Source of the DNA: Chlamydiales bacterium
GTDB lineage: Bacteria > Chlamydiota > Chlamydiia > Chlamydiales > JACKPQ01
NCBI GenBank assembly: GCA_024233435.1
Contig: JACKPQ010000001.1
Location: 1 to 64,000 of the forward strand
Reading direction: 5' to 3'
Length of the DNA stretch: 64,000 nt
Shown here: one piece after another, positions 30,280 through 39,899 of the stretch
Layout: each line of letters opens with the position of its first letter
Numbering within the stretch: the first letter of the stretch is position 1
Made by a program: the position numbers and the translations under genes
The notes under the pieces: generated by a model
The model's database searches: none
What the model saw: only the letters and a program-made list of their open reading frames with translations
What the model was told of the DNA's origin: nothing

Positions 30280-32175
30280 TTACAATGAATTAAAAATGTT
30301 GACAGATGCGAAAGATGAGACAGTTGTTCCGTTATTCGCTTGTGATAATCCGGTTGCATTCGGAGCAAATCCTGCTTTTTTGATGTCAATATCACAATTT
30401 TGGAGAACAAAGTCTAAAGAAGGATTTAAGGAGGCGTTATCAAAGCAGCCATCTATTTCTACCCGCGAGGTGTCTACACCTTGAAATAGAAAAGCTCCAG
30501 CATTGTTTGGCAAAAGTGCCCCAACATTCGAATTTCTTAAAAAACCATTTGGTGCTCTCATAGTTGAGTTTCCAGAAGACAAAAATCCCAAACCTAGATG
30601 AGCATCGTTATCAAGAACTGTATTGAATGATTGGTTATCTGAGATCTCAAGAATGATATAATTAGAGTTGTTTAAGGACTCCATAAACAAGCAAGCGGCA
30701 ATTTGTTGGTTAAATCGCACAGCGATTGTCTCGTTGGTCCTAAAAGTGTTGTTTGTAACACTTAAATTAATGCTGGCTCCATTTGTTGCTTTGATATCGG
30801 CGCCATAGATATCGTTATTTGTCAGAGTCACTATTTGGTCAGAGGTAGAAAATATTAAGGTTAACTTATCTGTTGAGACAACATTTCTTAGAGATAAATC
30901 ATCAATTCCCGATGACAAATTCGTGATCATCGATCCGCCTGTTGCAACATTTGAGCTCAAATTAATCAGGCCAATATTCTCGATTAAATGGCTATTTGAG
31001 ACGGTGATTAGTGGAGTGTCTAGGGTTTCTTGAACCATTGTTCTAGCAAGAAAAGGCCTGGTAGCTGGAGCTCCAGGAAGAATAAGAGTACCGTCCAAAA
31101 ACCAATTTCCTCCTTGTCCTGTTATGGATTGGGATCCAAAAAGATTAAAAGTTCCAAAATCTGAATAGGGGGCGTTTCCTTGAAAGAAATAAACAACTGC
31201 ATTCGGATCTGAGGAAATCGCCTGATTGGCTAGAGCTGCAGATAAAAAAGGAGATTCAAAGCTTCCATTACCCAAAAAGCCTGAAGGGTAGCTTCTTGCA
31301 TTATTAACATAATAAGCCGATGTCAAAAGATTTTTTTTCTTGGTTCTTTTACTTCTTTGGGTCCAAAAATAATCTTCTAGGTAAACGGGTTTAAGATAAG
31401 CTTTGCTCCTATAATTGCCGATTCTATAAGTTTGGCCGAGCTTAAAAGAGAGCCCGATGTAGGCCTTTGCCTCATAAAAAGAGTCGTATCCAACTGACCC
31501 GATGACATCTGGCCATCTCTGGTTTTGATAGCGAAAATCAAGTGATCCACCCAAGCGCCTAGAAGCTCTTTTCTCTTTTTCGTAGTAGCTGCCGACTAGT
31601 GTTGTGATCAAGGAATTCCAAGTTTTTTCAATTCCCAGGGAGAGTCCATAAGGCGACATGACCTCTTTTTGGTTAATGTCAACTAGGTCAACAGAATGGC
31701 CTGAAAATACCGGTCCAGTTTTGTTGAGCTTAAAGCGTGATGAAATTTGTTTAACATTGCTGCCGATGGGCAAGTAAGTATTTAAAAAGTAACGCCAAGA
31801 CTGTTGCTGATATTCAAGACCCAGAGCTAGGCGCGAAAAAGCATTGTGATATGGGGTGTAAATTTCTCCAAAAAAACCATAGGCCCCAAAGAAAGATAAG
31901 TCGTTTACAAGCCATCTGTGAACCAAGCCAAAATTTCCGGCTATAAAAGGTGAGCTACTATTAGGTGTATACATGCCATTTGTAGAAGCAATTGTGCCCC
32001 TTAAATTAAACATAGTGACTTGAGCTCGTTGGTAGTGTTTTGCAATTCGGAAATCGGGACAAAGCCCCTCCTGAGTTCCTGCAAAGGTGTTAAAATTAGC
32101 AACAGATTCTGCAAATTGAACAGCGCTGCATAAACACAAAGCGACCAAGAGAATTTTTAGATGAAGCGTGCACAT
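30280..32175 (-). CDS. Surface protein: beta-barrel plus beta-helix passenger (631 aa)
   Basis: A signal peptide (LHLKILLVALCLCSAVQFAES) is followed by about 250 residues rich in alternating aromatic strands (GLVHRWLVNDLSFFGAYGFF, LALGLEYQQQSWRYF, SPYGLSLGIEKTWNS) like the barrel of inverse autotransporters. A basic linker (TQRSKRTKKKN) leads to a Ser/Asn/Thr-rich domain of about 300 residues with pectate-lyase-like rungs (LSVTNNTFRTNE, VTLTNNDIYGADI). It is probably an outer-membrane adhesin or effector. The first ATG (32211) puts 12 residues before the signal peptide; ATG 32175 is preferred. Confidence 0.65.
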   Translation of the reverse strand: MCTLHLKILLVALCLCSAVQFAESVANFNTFAGTQEGLCPDFRIAKHYQRAQVTMFNLRGTIASTNGMYTPNSSSPFIAGNFGLVHRWLVNDLSFFGAYGFFGEIYTPYHNAFSRLALGLEYQQQSWRYFLNTYLPIGSNVKQISSRFKLNKTGPVFSGHSVDLVDINQKEVMSPYGLSLGIEKTWNSLITTLVGSYYEKEKRASRRLGGSLDFRYQNQRWPDVIGSVGYDSFYEAKAYIGLSFKLGQTYRIGNYRSKAYLKPVYLEDYFWTQRSKRTKKKNLLTSAYYVNNARSYPSGFLGNGSFESPFLSAALANQAISSDPNAVVYFFQGNAPYSDFGTFNLFGSQSITGQGGNWFLDGTLILPGAPATRPFLARTMVQETLDTPLITVSNSHLIENIGLINLSSNVATGGSMITNLSSGIDDLSLRNVVSTDKLTLIFSTSDQIVTLTNNDIYGADIKATNGASINLSVTNNTFRTNETIAVRFNQQIAACLFMESLNNSNYIILEISDNQSFNTVLDNDAHLGLGFLSSGNSTMRAPNGFLRNSNVGALLPNNAGAFLFQGVDTSRVEIDGCFDNASLNPSLDFVLQNCDIDIKKAGFAPNATGLSQANNGTTVSSFASVNIFNSL

Positions 32176-32291
32176 ATACGTGTTATACGTATGTGTTTGT
32201 GCAAAAATCAAGATTTAATTTTAGAATGTAGGAATATTTCCAGATGTGGCATAGTGAAAAAAAATTAAAACTTGTGGGAGAGAACATCCAG

Positions 32292-34277
32292 ATGAACGAA
32301 AACGAGCGCGATACACTACAGAAAATTGCAAACACAATTCGTCAATTATCGATGGAGGCCGTTGAAAAAGCCAATTCGGGTCATCCAGGTTTGCCCCTCG
32401 GTTGTGCAGAGCTCGGTGCATACCTTTATGGGCATTTGCTCAAGCATAATCCAAAGCACTCCCGTTGGCTCAACCGCGATCGCCTTTTCCTGTCAGCTGG
32501 TCATGGCTCAATGTGGCTTTACTCATGTTTGCATCTTTCAGGTTTTAATCTCTCGCTGGATGAAATCGAAAGATTTCGTCAGCTTCACTCACACACACCA
32601 GGTCATCCCGAATTTCGCGATACCGATGGCGTAGAAGCAACGACAGGCCCACTCGGTCAGGGGATCGGCAATGCCATTGGCCATGCGTTAGGACTAAAAA
32701 TTCTTGCCACAAAATTCAATACTTCAGATTTTAAAGTCATTGATAACAAAGTTTATTGCCTAGCAGGCGATGGCTGCTTGCAAGAGGGAGTTTCTGCCGA
32801 GGCTTCCTCATTTGCCGGTCATCTTGGTCTCGATAACATCGTTCTCATTCACGATGCTAACAAAATCACACTTGATGGACCATTATCACAATCCTCATCG
32901 GAAAACGTACCAGCGCGCTACAAAGCCTATGGTTGGGACACCTATGAAGTCGATGGACATGATCTTGATGCATTGCATAGCCTGCTCACTGAATTGCGCG
33001 AGCACCAGACCAAGCCTGTTTTTATCACCTGTCGCACAATTATTGGAAAAGGGTCTCCGAATAAAGCGGGCACCCATAACGTGCACGGTTCGCCCCTTGG
33101 CCCAGAAGAGCTCATTGCCACGAAAAAAGCCCTAGGATTGCCTGAAGAACCCTTCTACGTCCCCCAAGATGTTAAGGAGCACTTTGCAGAAAAACTAAAA
33201 GCTGATCAAGAGCTAGAAGATGAATGGACACGAGGTCTTAGCGGCTGGAAAAAAGCCAATCCTCAGCTTGCAGAAGCATTTCAGAAAATGACACAAAAAA
33301 CCCTGCCCGAAGACCTAGAAGAAAAACTTACCGCCATTGACTTTGGAGACTCAATTTCTGGACGTAAAGCAGGTCAAGCAGTCTTGCAGGTTTTGGGTAA
33401 AGAGTTGCCTTATCTAATCGGAGGATCAGCAGACCTTTCAGGTTCTGATTGCACCATGATGAAGGATTATCCACTCATCGAGCCCGGCAATTTTAAAGGG
33501 CGCAACATCAAATACGGTATCCGAGAATTTTCCATGGCCACAGAGGCCTCAGGACTTTATCTTACCGACATGCTTTTGCCCTATATTGGAACATTTCTCA
33601 CATTTTCAGACTACATGCGCAATGCCATTCGCTTAGCAGCGCTCTCCCACTACCAAGTCATTTATCAATTTACGCATGACTCCATATTTCTTGGAGAGGA
33701 TGGCCCAACGCACCAACCGATCGAGCATTATGCTGCCCTAAGAGCAATGCCAAACCTTTATGTTATCAGGCCAGGCGATGCCCACGAGGTCAAAGGCGCC
33801 TACCTAGCTGCCATCACCCACAAGGGGCCCACAGCCATCATTCTCTCTCGCCAGAACCTGCGCGTACTTAAAGAAACAAACGTATCCTATCGCGATGGCG
33901 TTAGTCGTGGGGGCTACATCGTCCTTAAAGAAAAAGGCAAATGTGATTTTTGCCTCTTTGCTACAGGTTCAGAGCTCCAACTTGCGCTCGATGTCGCAAC
34001 AGAGCTTGATAAACACGACAAGAATGTACGCGTTGTTTCGATGCCTTGCTGGGAGCTCTTTGAAAAGCAAAAAGATGAGTACAAACAATCCGTTCTTGGC
34101 GGCGATTTAGGCAAGCGCGTATCGATTGAGGCTGGCGTTGCCATGGGATGGGAGCGCTACATTGGCCCCGAAGGGATCGCCATTTGCATGGATACCTTTG
34201 GCCTATCAGCACCCATGAGCGATCTAGCTGCAGAGTTTGGATTCACAGTAGACTCAATCCTATCTAGAATTATGTAG
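32292..34277 (+). CDS. tkt: Transketolase
   Basis: A thiamine-diphosphate enzyme of the non-oxidative pentose phosphate pathway. The N-terminal domain has NSGHPGLPLG, SAGHGSMWLYS and the diphosphate/metal motif GDGCLQEGVSAEASS; the middle domain has REFSMATEASGLYLTD with the catalytic Glu, FLTFSDYM and HDSIFLGEDGPTHQP. A start at 32292 gives 661 residues, close to family length; the frame is open to 32244 with no better ribosome binding site. It is followed after six bases by an MFS gene. Confidence 0.95.
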   Translation: MNENERDTLQKIANTIRQLSMEAVEKANSGHPGLPLGCAELGAYLYGHLLKHNPKHSRWLNRDRLFLSAGHGSMWLYSCLHLSGFNLSLDEIERFRQLHSHTPGHPEFRDTDGVEATTGPLGQGIGNAIGHALGLKILATKFNTSDFKVIDNKVYCLAGDGCLQEGVSAEASSFAGHLGLDNIVLIHDANKITLDGPLSQSSSENVPARYKAYGWDTYEVDGHDLDALHSLLTELREHQTKPVFITCRTIIGKGSPNKAGTHNVHGSPLGPEELIATKKALGLPEEPFYVPQDVKEHFAEKLKADQELEDEWTRGLSGWKKANPQLAEAFQKMTQKTLPEDLEEKLTAIDFGDSISGRKAGQAVLQVLGKELPYLIGGSADLSGSDCTMMKDYPLIEPGNFKGRNIKYGIREFSMATEASGLYLTDMLLPYIGTFLTFSDYMRNAIRLAALSHYQVIYQFTHDSIFLGEDGPTHQPIEHYAALRAMPNLYVIRPGDAHEVKGAYLAAITHKGPTAIILSRQNLRVLKETNVSYRDGVSRGGYIVLKEKGKCDFCLFATGSELQLALDVATELDKHDKNVRVVSMPCWELFEKQKDEYKQSVLGGDLGKRVSIEAGVAMGWERYIGPEGIAICMDTFGLSAPMSDLAAEFGFTVDSILSRIM

Positions 34278-34283
34278 GCCTGC

Positions 34284-35471
34284 ATGAAGAAACAACCATC
34301 ACTCGTTACGTTGATGCTTTTAGCTTCCTTAGCTGCCGTGGGAGCTGTGATCTTTGCGCCCGCTTTGCCAGCAATCGCTAGTAACTTTAACGTCTCGAAA
34401 GACATAGCTCAATGGACCATGACGATCTACTTGCTTGGATATGCGCTAGGGCAGCTGCCGTATGGGCCTCTTTCTAGCTCTGCAGGCCGAAAAAAAGGTC
34501 TGTATTTGGGATTATCTCTTCAAATTGCTGGAGCATTATTTTGTGCTGTCTCACTAGCAGTAGGGCAAATAAGCATGTTGATCATCGGACGCTTGATTCT
34601 TTCAATTGGTGGAGCAAGTGGTCTTGTTCTTTCGTTTGCAATGATCGGCGATTGCTATGAAGGGCAAAGTGCACGTAAACGTATTTCATACCTCACGTTA
34701 GTTTTTGCCATTGCGCCTGGACTCTCTATTGCGCTTGGTGGCTTCATCATTAAGCATTTAACGTGGCCGTTTTGTTTTTACTTTCTTGCCTTATATGGAC
34801 TAGTTTTATTAGTCCTTACCCATCGATTACCCGAAACGTTAAAAAAGTCAGAGAGAATCCCACTAAGACTCAGCACTATCTTACACCACTATACCAATAA
34901 AATTAAGCATTCACGTCTTGTGTTAGCAAGCCTTCTCATGGGGATAGCCACCTCTTTTAACTATGTTTTCGCAACAGAAGCGCCATTTTTAGCAATTGAT
35001 AAGCTCAACCTTTCAACCTCAACATACGGCATGCTCAACCTTATTCCAGCAGCAGGTTTATTAGTTGGGTGCTTAGCTTCAGCAAAATTAGCTCATGTGG
35101 TTAGCTCTTTAAAGATGATCTTTTTTGGCGTGATCGGATTAATAGGCATATCGGCGATTATACTAGTGCTATTTTTGAGTGGAGACTTCGGTGTTTGGAC
35201 CCTATTTTTACCAACTTTTTTCATATTTGCATTTTATGGGTTAGTCAATGCAAACGCACCGGTTTATGCCTTTACACAAGGATTAAACCGAGCTTATGCT
35301 TCGGCAACGCTGCAATCGATTAATCTATCACTTGTGACAGTTGCCATTTTGCTTCTTGCCTACCTACCATTAAAAGTTCTTAGCTTGCCCCTAGCATTTT
35401 TTGGATTAGCAATCCTTGCAATCATCTGCTTCGGCGGCTTGTCAATAGCTGTGCGCAAAACACCAGAATGA
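34284..35471 (+). CDS. MFS multidrug transporter of the Bcr/CflA type (395 aa)
   Basis: Twelve membrane segments; motif A (GPLSSSAGRKKGLYLGL) lies after TM2, preceded by YLLGYALGQLPYGP, and the pattern IGRLILSIGGASGLVLSFAM with motif C-like glycines fits a drug:H+ antiporter. The gene is six bases behind tkt and probably cotranscribed. Substrate unknown. Confidence 0.8.
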   Translation: MKKQPSLVTLMLLASLAAVGAVIFAPALPAIASNFNVSKDIAQWTMTIYLLGYALGQLPYGPLSSSAGRKKGLYLGLSLQIAGALFCAVSLAVGQISMLIIGRLILSIGGASGLVLSFAMIGDCYEGQSARKRISYLTLVFAIAPGLSIALGGFIIKHLTWPFCFYFLALYGLVLLVLTHRLPETLKKSERIPLRLSTILHHYTNKIKHSRLVLASLLMGIATSFNYVFATEAPFLAIDKLNLSTSTYGMLNLIPAAGLLVGCLASAKLAHVVSSLKMIFFGVIGLIGISAIILVLFLSGDFGVWTLFLPTFFIFAFYGLVNANAPVYAFTQGLNRAYASATLQSINLSLVTVAILLLAYLPLKVLSLPLAFFGLAILAIICFGGLSIAVRKTPE

Positions 35472-35475
35472 CAGC

Positions 35476-36897
35476 TCAGTGCTCAAATAGTGCGTTTAAG
35501 GTTAGCTGTTGATCGATGGATGAAAGGTAGGGAGGATTCTTAGCAGCACCAAATGGAGTAATGAGTGTATTAAATATAGTTTTACGTGATTTGGTTGCTT
35601 CCGCAAAAATTGCTTTTCTTTGCTGAAGATGTTCAGAGTAGTCATTTTTAATACAATACAAACCCTCGCAGAACTTGATTTCGAGGAGATTTATGCAGCG
35701 GTCAGTGCGATCGATGATCAAATCAATCTGCGCACCGGGTAAATCGGTTGGCTTTTTATCCCAGTACCAAATACTTTTAGCAACGATAGGAAGATCAAGA
35801 GATTTGATGATTCGGTGGACATGCTTAATGCAGATGTTTTCAAAAGCATAACCTGCCCAGCTAAAGAATTCGGGGGATCTTTCAAAACGAATCAGAGGAT
35901 CTTTGCCGTGAATCCAGTTAAGGTAAAAAAGGCAATACTCATCAACCAGTCTGTACAAACCATCTCTTTTTTTGCGGCCATAAAATGGTATGAACTGAAC
36001 AAATCCTGATGCAACAAGGTCTTTGAGTGCTCCACTAAAACGGCCACTGGTTACTTTTTTTGTAGCTTCACTAATTTTGGATAGTGTAAGGCCTTTACGT
36101 GTTTTAGCAAGGGCTTTGATAATTGCAATATGGAGTTCAGAATCATCAAAAAGGGATGCTAGAAGTGGTTGGAATTCTGATCTCAGAAAGCCATGCTGAG
36201 TAAAACAGAGTTGTTGAATAATTTGTGCAGAAGATAGACCTGGTTCGGCTTGTTCTAGATATTTGGCAATGCCTCCTGTGACCATATAGAGCTCAACAAG
36301 TTGTTTGCGGTCAAGAATGATATTTTTAGCCCTTAAAAACACCTCAGTTTCGTAGAGAGAAAATGGTTGCAGATGGATTTTTTTTGTGAGCCGACCATGC
36401 AGGCCTCCTCTGTTATTTACAATTTTTTTGATCATCCAGGCAGCAGCAGATCCGCATAATACAACAATGATATTTGGCCGCTGAGAAAGGTGGCGGTTCC
36501 ATAGATATTCCAACGATCTTAATAAATCAGATCGAGGAGTTGCAAGCCAAGGCAATTCATCAAAAAATATAATAACCTTTTTTTCTTGAGGGACTTGAGA
36601 TAACAGATCAACCAGAATATGAAAGGCTTGATTCCAGTTTTTGGGAGGCTTGATTTGGGGGTGGGGACAAAAGGTTTTATTTAGTACTTGGGTAAAATTC
36701 CACAGTTGCTCGGAGGCTCTTCCTCTCAGCATTCCTGTAAATTCTAAAAACAGACCCGCCTCTTTAAAAAACTCTCTGATAAGGTGTGTTTTGCCTGTGC
36801 GTCTTCTGCCATATATTGCTAAAAGCTCTGATTTTGATGAAGTTAGAAGACTTTGAAGAATTTCTTTTTCTTCAGACCTGCCAATAATATTTTGCAT
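35476..36897 (-). CDS. Orphan AAA ATPase with DUF234-like C-terminus (473 aa)
   Basis: Archaeal-type ATPase family: IIGRSEEKEILQSLL, Walker A YGRRRTGKTHL, Walker B VIIFFDELPWLAT, and sensor VLCGSAAAWM. The C-terminal half contains a winged-helix-like stretch and a PD-(D/E)xK-like core (AQIDLIIDRTDRCINLLEIK). Single-gene ATPases of this sort spread widely among prokaryotes; their job is unclear. ATG at 36897 follows GGAGGTGTTT, so the GTG at 36903 is not needed. Directly upstream lie the twin palindromes at 36935-37024. Confidence 0.85.
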   Translation of the reverse strand: MQNIIGRSEEKEILQSLLTSSKSELLAIYGRRRTGKTHLIREFFKEAGLFLEFTGMLRGRASEQLWNFTQVLNKTFCPHPQIKPPKNWNQAFHILVDLLSQVPQEKKVIIFFDELPWLATPRSDLLRSLEYLWNRHLSQRPNIIVVLCGSAAAWMIKKIVNNRGGLHGRLTKKIHLQPFSLYETEVFLRAKNIILDRKQLVELYMVTGGIAKYLEQAEPGLSSAQIIQQLCFTQHGFLRSEFQPLLASLFDDSELHIAIIKALAKTRKGLTLSKISEATKKVTSGRFSGALKDLVASGFVQFIPFYGRKKRDGLYRLVDEYCLFYLNWIHGKDPLIRFERSPEFFSWAGYAFENICIKHVHRIIKSLDLPIVAKSIWYWDKKPTDLPGAQIDLIIDRTDRCINLLEIKFCEGLYCIKNDYSEHLQQRKAIFAEATKSRKTIFNTLITPFGAAKNPPYLSSIDQQLTLNALFEH

Positions 36898-36934
36898 AAA
36901 CACCTCCAGATTGGCCTAATTCTATCGCAAAGGC

Positions 36935-37024
36935 GGCATTATCTCAACATTTTTACGAGATAATGCCCGTTTAACACGTAAAAGCGGCATTATCTCAATA
37001 TTTTTACGAGATAATGCCGCTTTT
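36935..37024. repeat. Twin palindromes between the ATPase gene and hemE
   Basis: Two near-identical palindromes stand in tandem. The first is GGCATTATCTC (36935-36945), an 11-base loop, GAGATAATGCC (36957-36967). The second is AAAAGCGGCATTATCTC (36980-36996), loop 36997-37007, GAGATAATGCCGCTTTT (37008-37024), a perfect 17-bp stem. They lie in a divergent region upstream of both genes, so they are unlikely to be plain terminators. They may be operators for the ATPase gene or REP-like elements. Confidence 0.75.
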
Positions 37025-37056
37025 AAATATATGCCTTAGTCTGGTATGCATGGTCT

Positions 37057-37959
37057 ATGAGTCGTTTTTTAGATGCACTTCACTGCCGGCCGTGCGATCG
37101 GCCACCTGTTTGGCTGATGCGCCAAGCTGGGCGCTATTTGCCTGAATACCGAGCTATTCGTGAGAAGGCACCTCTTGAGCAGATGTTTACCTCGCCTGAC
37201 ATTGCTGCGCAGGTGACCATGCAGCCCATTGAGCGCTTTGGGTTTGATGCAGCGATCCTGTTTGCAGATATTTTGACGCCATGCACAGGCTTTGATCTCA
37301 ATGTGAGCTTTGAGGGAGGCCCAAAAGTGAGGGGTAACTGGCAGGCATTCGATATTGAAAAGTTGGCCCATGTGAAGGAGACGATCGGGATTTTGAAGCG
37401 GGAGCTAAAAGTGCCGTTGATTGGTTTTTGTGGCGGGCCACTGACTGTTGCAAAATATATCGATGGTCCAGTTGACATGGATGTGCTTACTGATGCGAGC
37501 ATTGCCTACTTAAAAATGCAAATCGCAGCAGGTGTTGATGCTGTGCAGATTTTTGATTCGTGGTCGGGGCTATTGCCTAAAGAGCAGTTCTTAAAAGAAG
37601 CTCTGCCCCATTTAAAGCGCATGGTAGAGGCTATTCACCCTTTCCCAGTGATATTGTTCACGCGCGGCTCATGTCATCTAGCGAGCGAGCTTTCAAGCTT
37701 AGGCCCAAGAGGAATTAGCTTTGATTGGGATAGACCGATGCATGCGATGCGCGCGCAGGTGCCAGAAGAAATGGTTGTGCAGGGAAATCTTGACCCAGCC
37801 CTTTTAAAGCAGCCTAAAAGGGTTATTGAGCAAGAGCTGTCTAAACTTTTAGAATCGATGCGCGATCATCGAGGATTTATCCTCAATGTCGGTCATGGCT
37901 TAACGCCAGATACACCCATTGAAGGTGTACAAGCGATGATGGACACGCTCACCATCTAG
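37057..37959 (+). CDS. hemE: Uroporphyrinogen decarboxylase
   Basis: Converts uroporphyrinogen III to coproporphyrinogen III. Near the N-terminus is MRQAGRYLPEYR with the two substrate-binding Arg; FADILTPC carries the catalytic Asp; YIDGPV has the active-site Tyr, and FILNVGHGLTPDTP the conserved His. At 300 residues it is short: compared with E. coli it lacks about 20 residues after LTVAKYIDG and part of the N-terminus. It overlaps hemF convergently by 11 bases. Confidence 0.93.
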   Translation: MSRFLDALHCRPCDRPPVWLMRQAGRYLPEYRAIREKAPLEQMFTSPDIAAQVTMQPIERFGFDAAILFADILTPCTGFDLNVSFEGGPKVRGNWQAFDIEKLAHVKETIGILKRELKVPLIGFCGGPLTVAKYIDGPVDMDVLTDASIAYLKMQIAAGVDAVQIFDSWSGLLPKEQFLKEALPHLKRMVEAIHPFPVILFTRGSCHLASELSSLGPRGISFDWDRPMHAMRAQVPEEMVVQGNLDPALLKQPKRVIEQELSKLLESMRDHRGFILNVGHGLTPDTPIEGVQAMMDTLTI

Positions 37960-38722
37960 CTGTTGGAGGCATGGAGCAGAGAATTGCTTCTGGATTGCCA
38001 CCTGATGCAAACCCAAACTTTGTTCCGCGATCATAAAGCAAATTAAATTCAACGTAATGCGCTCTGTGTTGTTTCTGGATTTCTTTGTCCTCAGTGGTAT
38101 AGGGGAGGTCTTTTTTCCGTTCGTAGATGGGCATGATCGCTGGTAAAAAGCTATTGCCAACAGCTTGCATGATTTCAAAATCTTGAATGTATTCGAAGAA
38201 TAGCCCGCCAACACCCCGCTCTTTTTTGCGATGGGGGATATAAAAATACTCGCGAGCATTTTGTGCATACTCCTCATAGTGGTTTGGGAGTGCTTTTTTT
38301 GCGGTATTGTGAAAATGCTCAGTATCACAAGGCTCATCAAAGCCCATCGGCGTGAGATCGTAGCCACCCCCAAACCAGTAGCGATCGCCAGTTTCAATGT
38401 AGCGCACATTCATGTGCACAGTGGGCATGTGGGGGTTTTGCATGTGAGTGATGAGGCTAACGCCTGTGGCAAAAAAAGGGCCAGGAAATTCCCCTGAGGG
38501 AAATTCTTCTCCACCGACGCCAGACCAATTCACAGCTGCTTTTTCAAAACAAGTGCCACGTAAAACATTCATGGAGCCACCACCAGCGCCTTTTTCGTAG
38601 TTCCATTTTGTTTCAATAAACCGAGAATTTTCTTCCAAAGATTCAAATGATTGCATAATGTCAGATCTTAGAGAATGAAGGTAGGCGATCACCTGATCGC
38701 GGAGGGAAAACATGGTGCGCAT
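37949..38722 (-). CDS. hemF: Oxygen-dependent coproporphyrinogen III oxidase
   Basis: Makes protoporphyrinogen IX with O2. Signatures are EKGAGGGSMNVLRG, PTVHMNVRYIET, WFGGGYDLTP, and GGLFFEYIQDF, with YVEFNLLYDRGTKFGFASGG at the end. The protein stops just after SMPPTARW, where relatives continue for roughly 15-25 residues, because the gene runs into hemE. Chlamydia carries the radical-SAM enzyme HemN at the equivalent place, so a switch to the oxygen-dependent type is notable. Start 38722 follows AAGGATAGCT inside hemG. Confidence 0.93.
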   Translation of the reverse strand: MRTMFSLRDQVIAYLHSLRSDIMQSFESLEENSRFIETKWNYEKGAGGGSMNVLRGTCFEKAAVNWSGVGGEEFPSGEFPGPFFATGVSLITHMQNPHMPTVHMNVRYIETGDRYWFGGGYDLTPMGFDEPCDTEHFHNTAKKALPNHYEEYAQNAREYFYIPHRKKERGVGGLFFEYIQDFEIMQAVGNSFLPAIMPIYERKKDLPYTTEDKEIQKQHRAHYVEFNLLYDRGTKFGFASGGNPEAILCSMPPTARW

Positions 38723-39899
38723 AGCTATCCTTGGTGGCGGTATTTCTGGCTTATCTCTTGCATACTATCTCAAAAAAAGAGCAAATGTCACTGTTTTTGA
38801 GAAAGAGCGCCCTGGAGGTATGATAGGAACAAGGAGCGGAGGAAGATTTTTCTTTGAAATGGGACCGCGCACCTTTTCAAGTTCTCGGTGCAATGAGTTA
38901 TTAAAACTGATTGAAGAGCTAAATCTTTCTGATGATTTGATCTACGCAAAGCCACAGAAACGCTACCTATATTACAAAGGAAAATTGCGTTCGGTACAGG
39001 GGATGGCTCTTCGTGGCTTGCTTCGAGGCGGTTTTCAGGATTTTTATGCAAAGCCTGAAAAGGGCGAAAAAACTGTGCATGCATTTGCAGCAGAGCGTTT
39101 TGGCAACTGGGTTGCAGACCATATTTTTGATGCTGTGACGTTGGGAATTTATGCCAATTCCAGCAAAGAGCTCTCTCTTGACGCCTGTTTTCCAAGCCTT
39201 GTAAATATTGAAGGCTCGCTAATCTTAAAAGCTCTTAAGAGCACTCAGGGAAGCCTATTTACCCTGGAAAAGGGGATGCATCAACTTGTTGATGCTTTGA
39301 AAGAACAATGCAAAATTGTCGAAAAAAATGTCACGAGCTTAAATTTAGATGCAGATCTGATTTATTCAACGTTGCCAGCATATGAAATGGAACAATTAAC
39401 GGGTGATGCTCGTTTTTTACAGGTGCGCTACAGCGGAATCACGACAGTTCAATTGGGCTATGCTCATGATGTATTAAAGCAAAAAGGTTTTGGATACCTC
39501 GTTCCAAGTTGCTATGGCCTAGACGTTATGGGAGTGGTGTTTGATTCGTGTGTCTTTCCTCAGCAGAACCAGCAAGATGGTCAAACCCGTCTAACAGTTA
39601 TGCTAAAAGCAATGGATGAAAATCAAGCGATTGAACGGGCTCTTAAAGCTGTTAAGGAGCATTTAGACATCCACGAATGGCCCCTTGAGGTGCATACGCA
39701 TCGTTACGAAAAAGCAATTCCTCAAATGGGGCTTGGCCACCAGAGGCTTATTGAGACGTTAAAGCGTGACCATCCAAATATCGTGCTAGCTGGAAGTTAT
39801 GTCAGCGGGCCTGCGGTCAATGCTTGCATCAAACAAGCGCGTGAGCTGGCAGAGCAGTTTGCAAATGCTTCATCTGAGCGCTTGTGTGCTTTGCGCTGA
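38712..39899 (+). CDS. hemG: Protoporphyrinogen oxidase (FAD)
   Basis: An FAD flavoprotein of the HemY type (called hemG in Chlamydia). The N-terminal dinucleotide motif is IAILGGGISGLSLAYYL with the ribose-binding FEKE, and the C-terminal FAD motif is around IVLAGSYVSGPAVNACIKQA. The start follows GGAGGGAAAAC and overlaps the 5' end of the divergent hemF by 11 bases. The 3' end overlaps the next, convergent gene by 71 bases. Confidence 0.9.
   Translation: MVRIAILGGGISGLSLAYYLKKRANVTVFEKERPGGMIGTRSGGRFFFEMGPRTFSSSRCNELLKLIEELNLSDDLIYAKPQKRYLYYKGKLRSVQGMALRGLLRGGFQDFYAKPEKGEKTVHAFAAERFGNWVADHIFDAVTLGIYANSSKELSLDACFPSLVNIEGSLILKALKSTQGSLFTLEKGMHQLVDALKEQCKIVEKNVTSLNLDADLIYSTLPAYEMEQLTGDARFLQVRYSGITTVQLGYAHDVLKQKGFGYLVPSCYGLDVMGVVFDSCVFPQQNQQDGQTRLTVMLKAMDENQAIERALKAVKEHLDIHEWPLEVHTHRYEKAIPQMGLGHQRLIETLKRDHPNIVLAGSYVSGPAVNACIKQARELAEQFANASSERLCALR

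Noticed and set aside
30243..30410. N-terminal extension of the glycosyltransferase
   Set aside because: It would overlap the 3' end of the surface protein gene and precedes a canonical GT-B start (MRVLITNTEPWG).
36980..37024. The 17-bp palindrome with T-run as a simple terminator
   Set aside because: Both neighbouring genes start here and diverge, so there is no transcript end to terminate; the twin arrangement favours an operator or repeat element.
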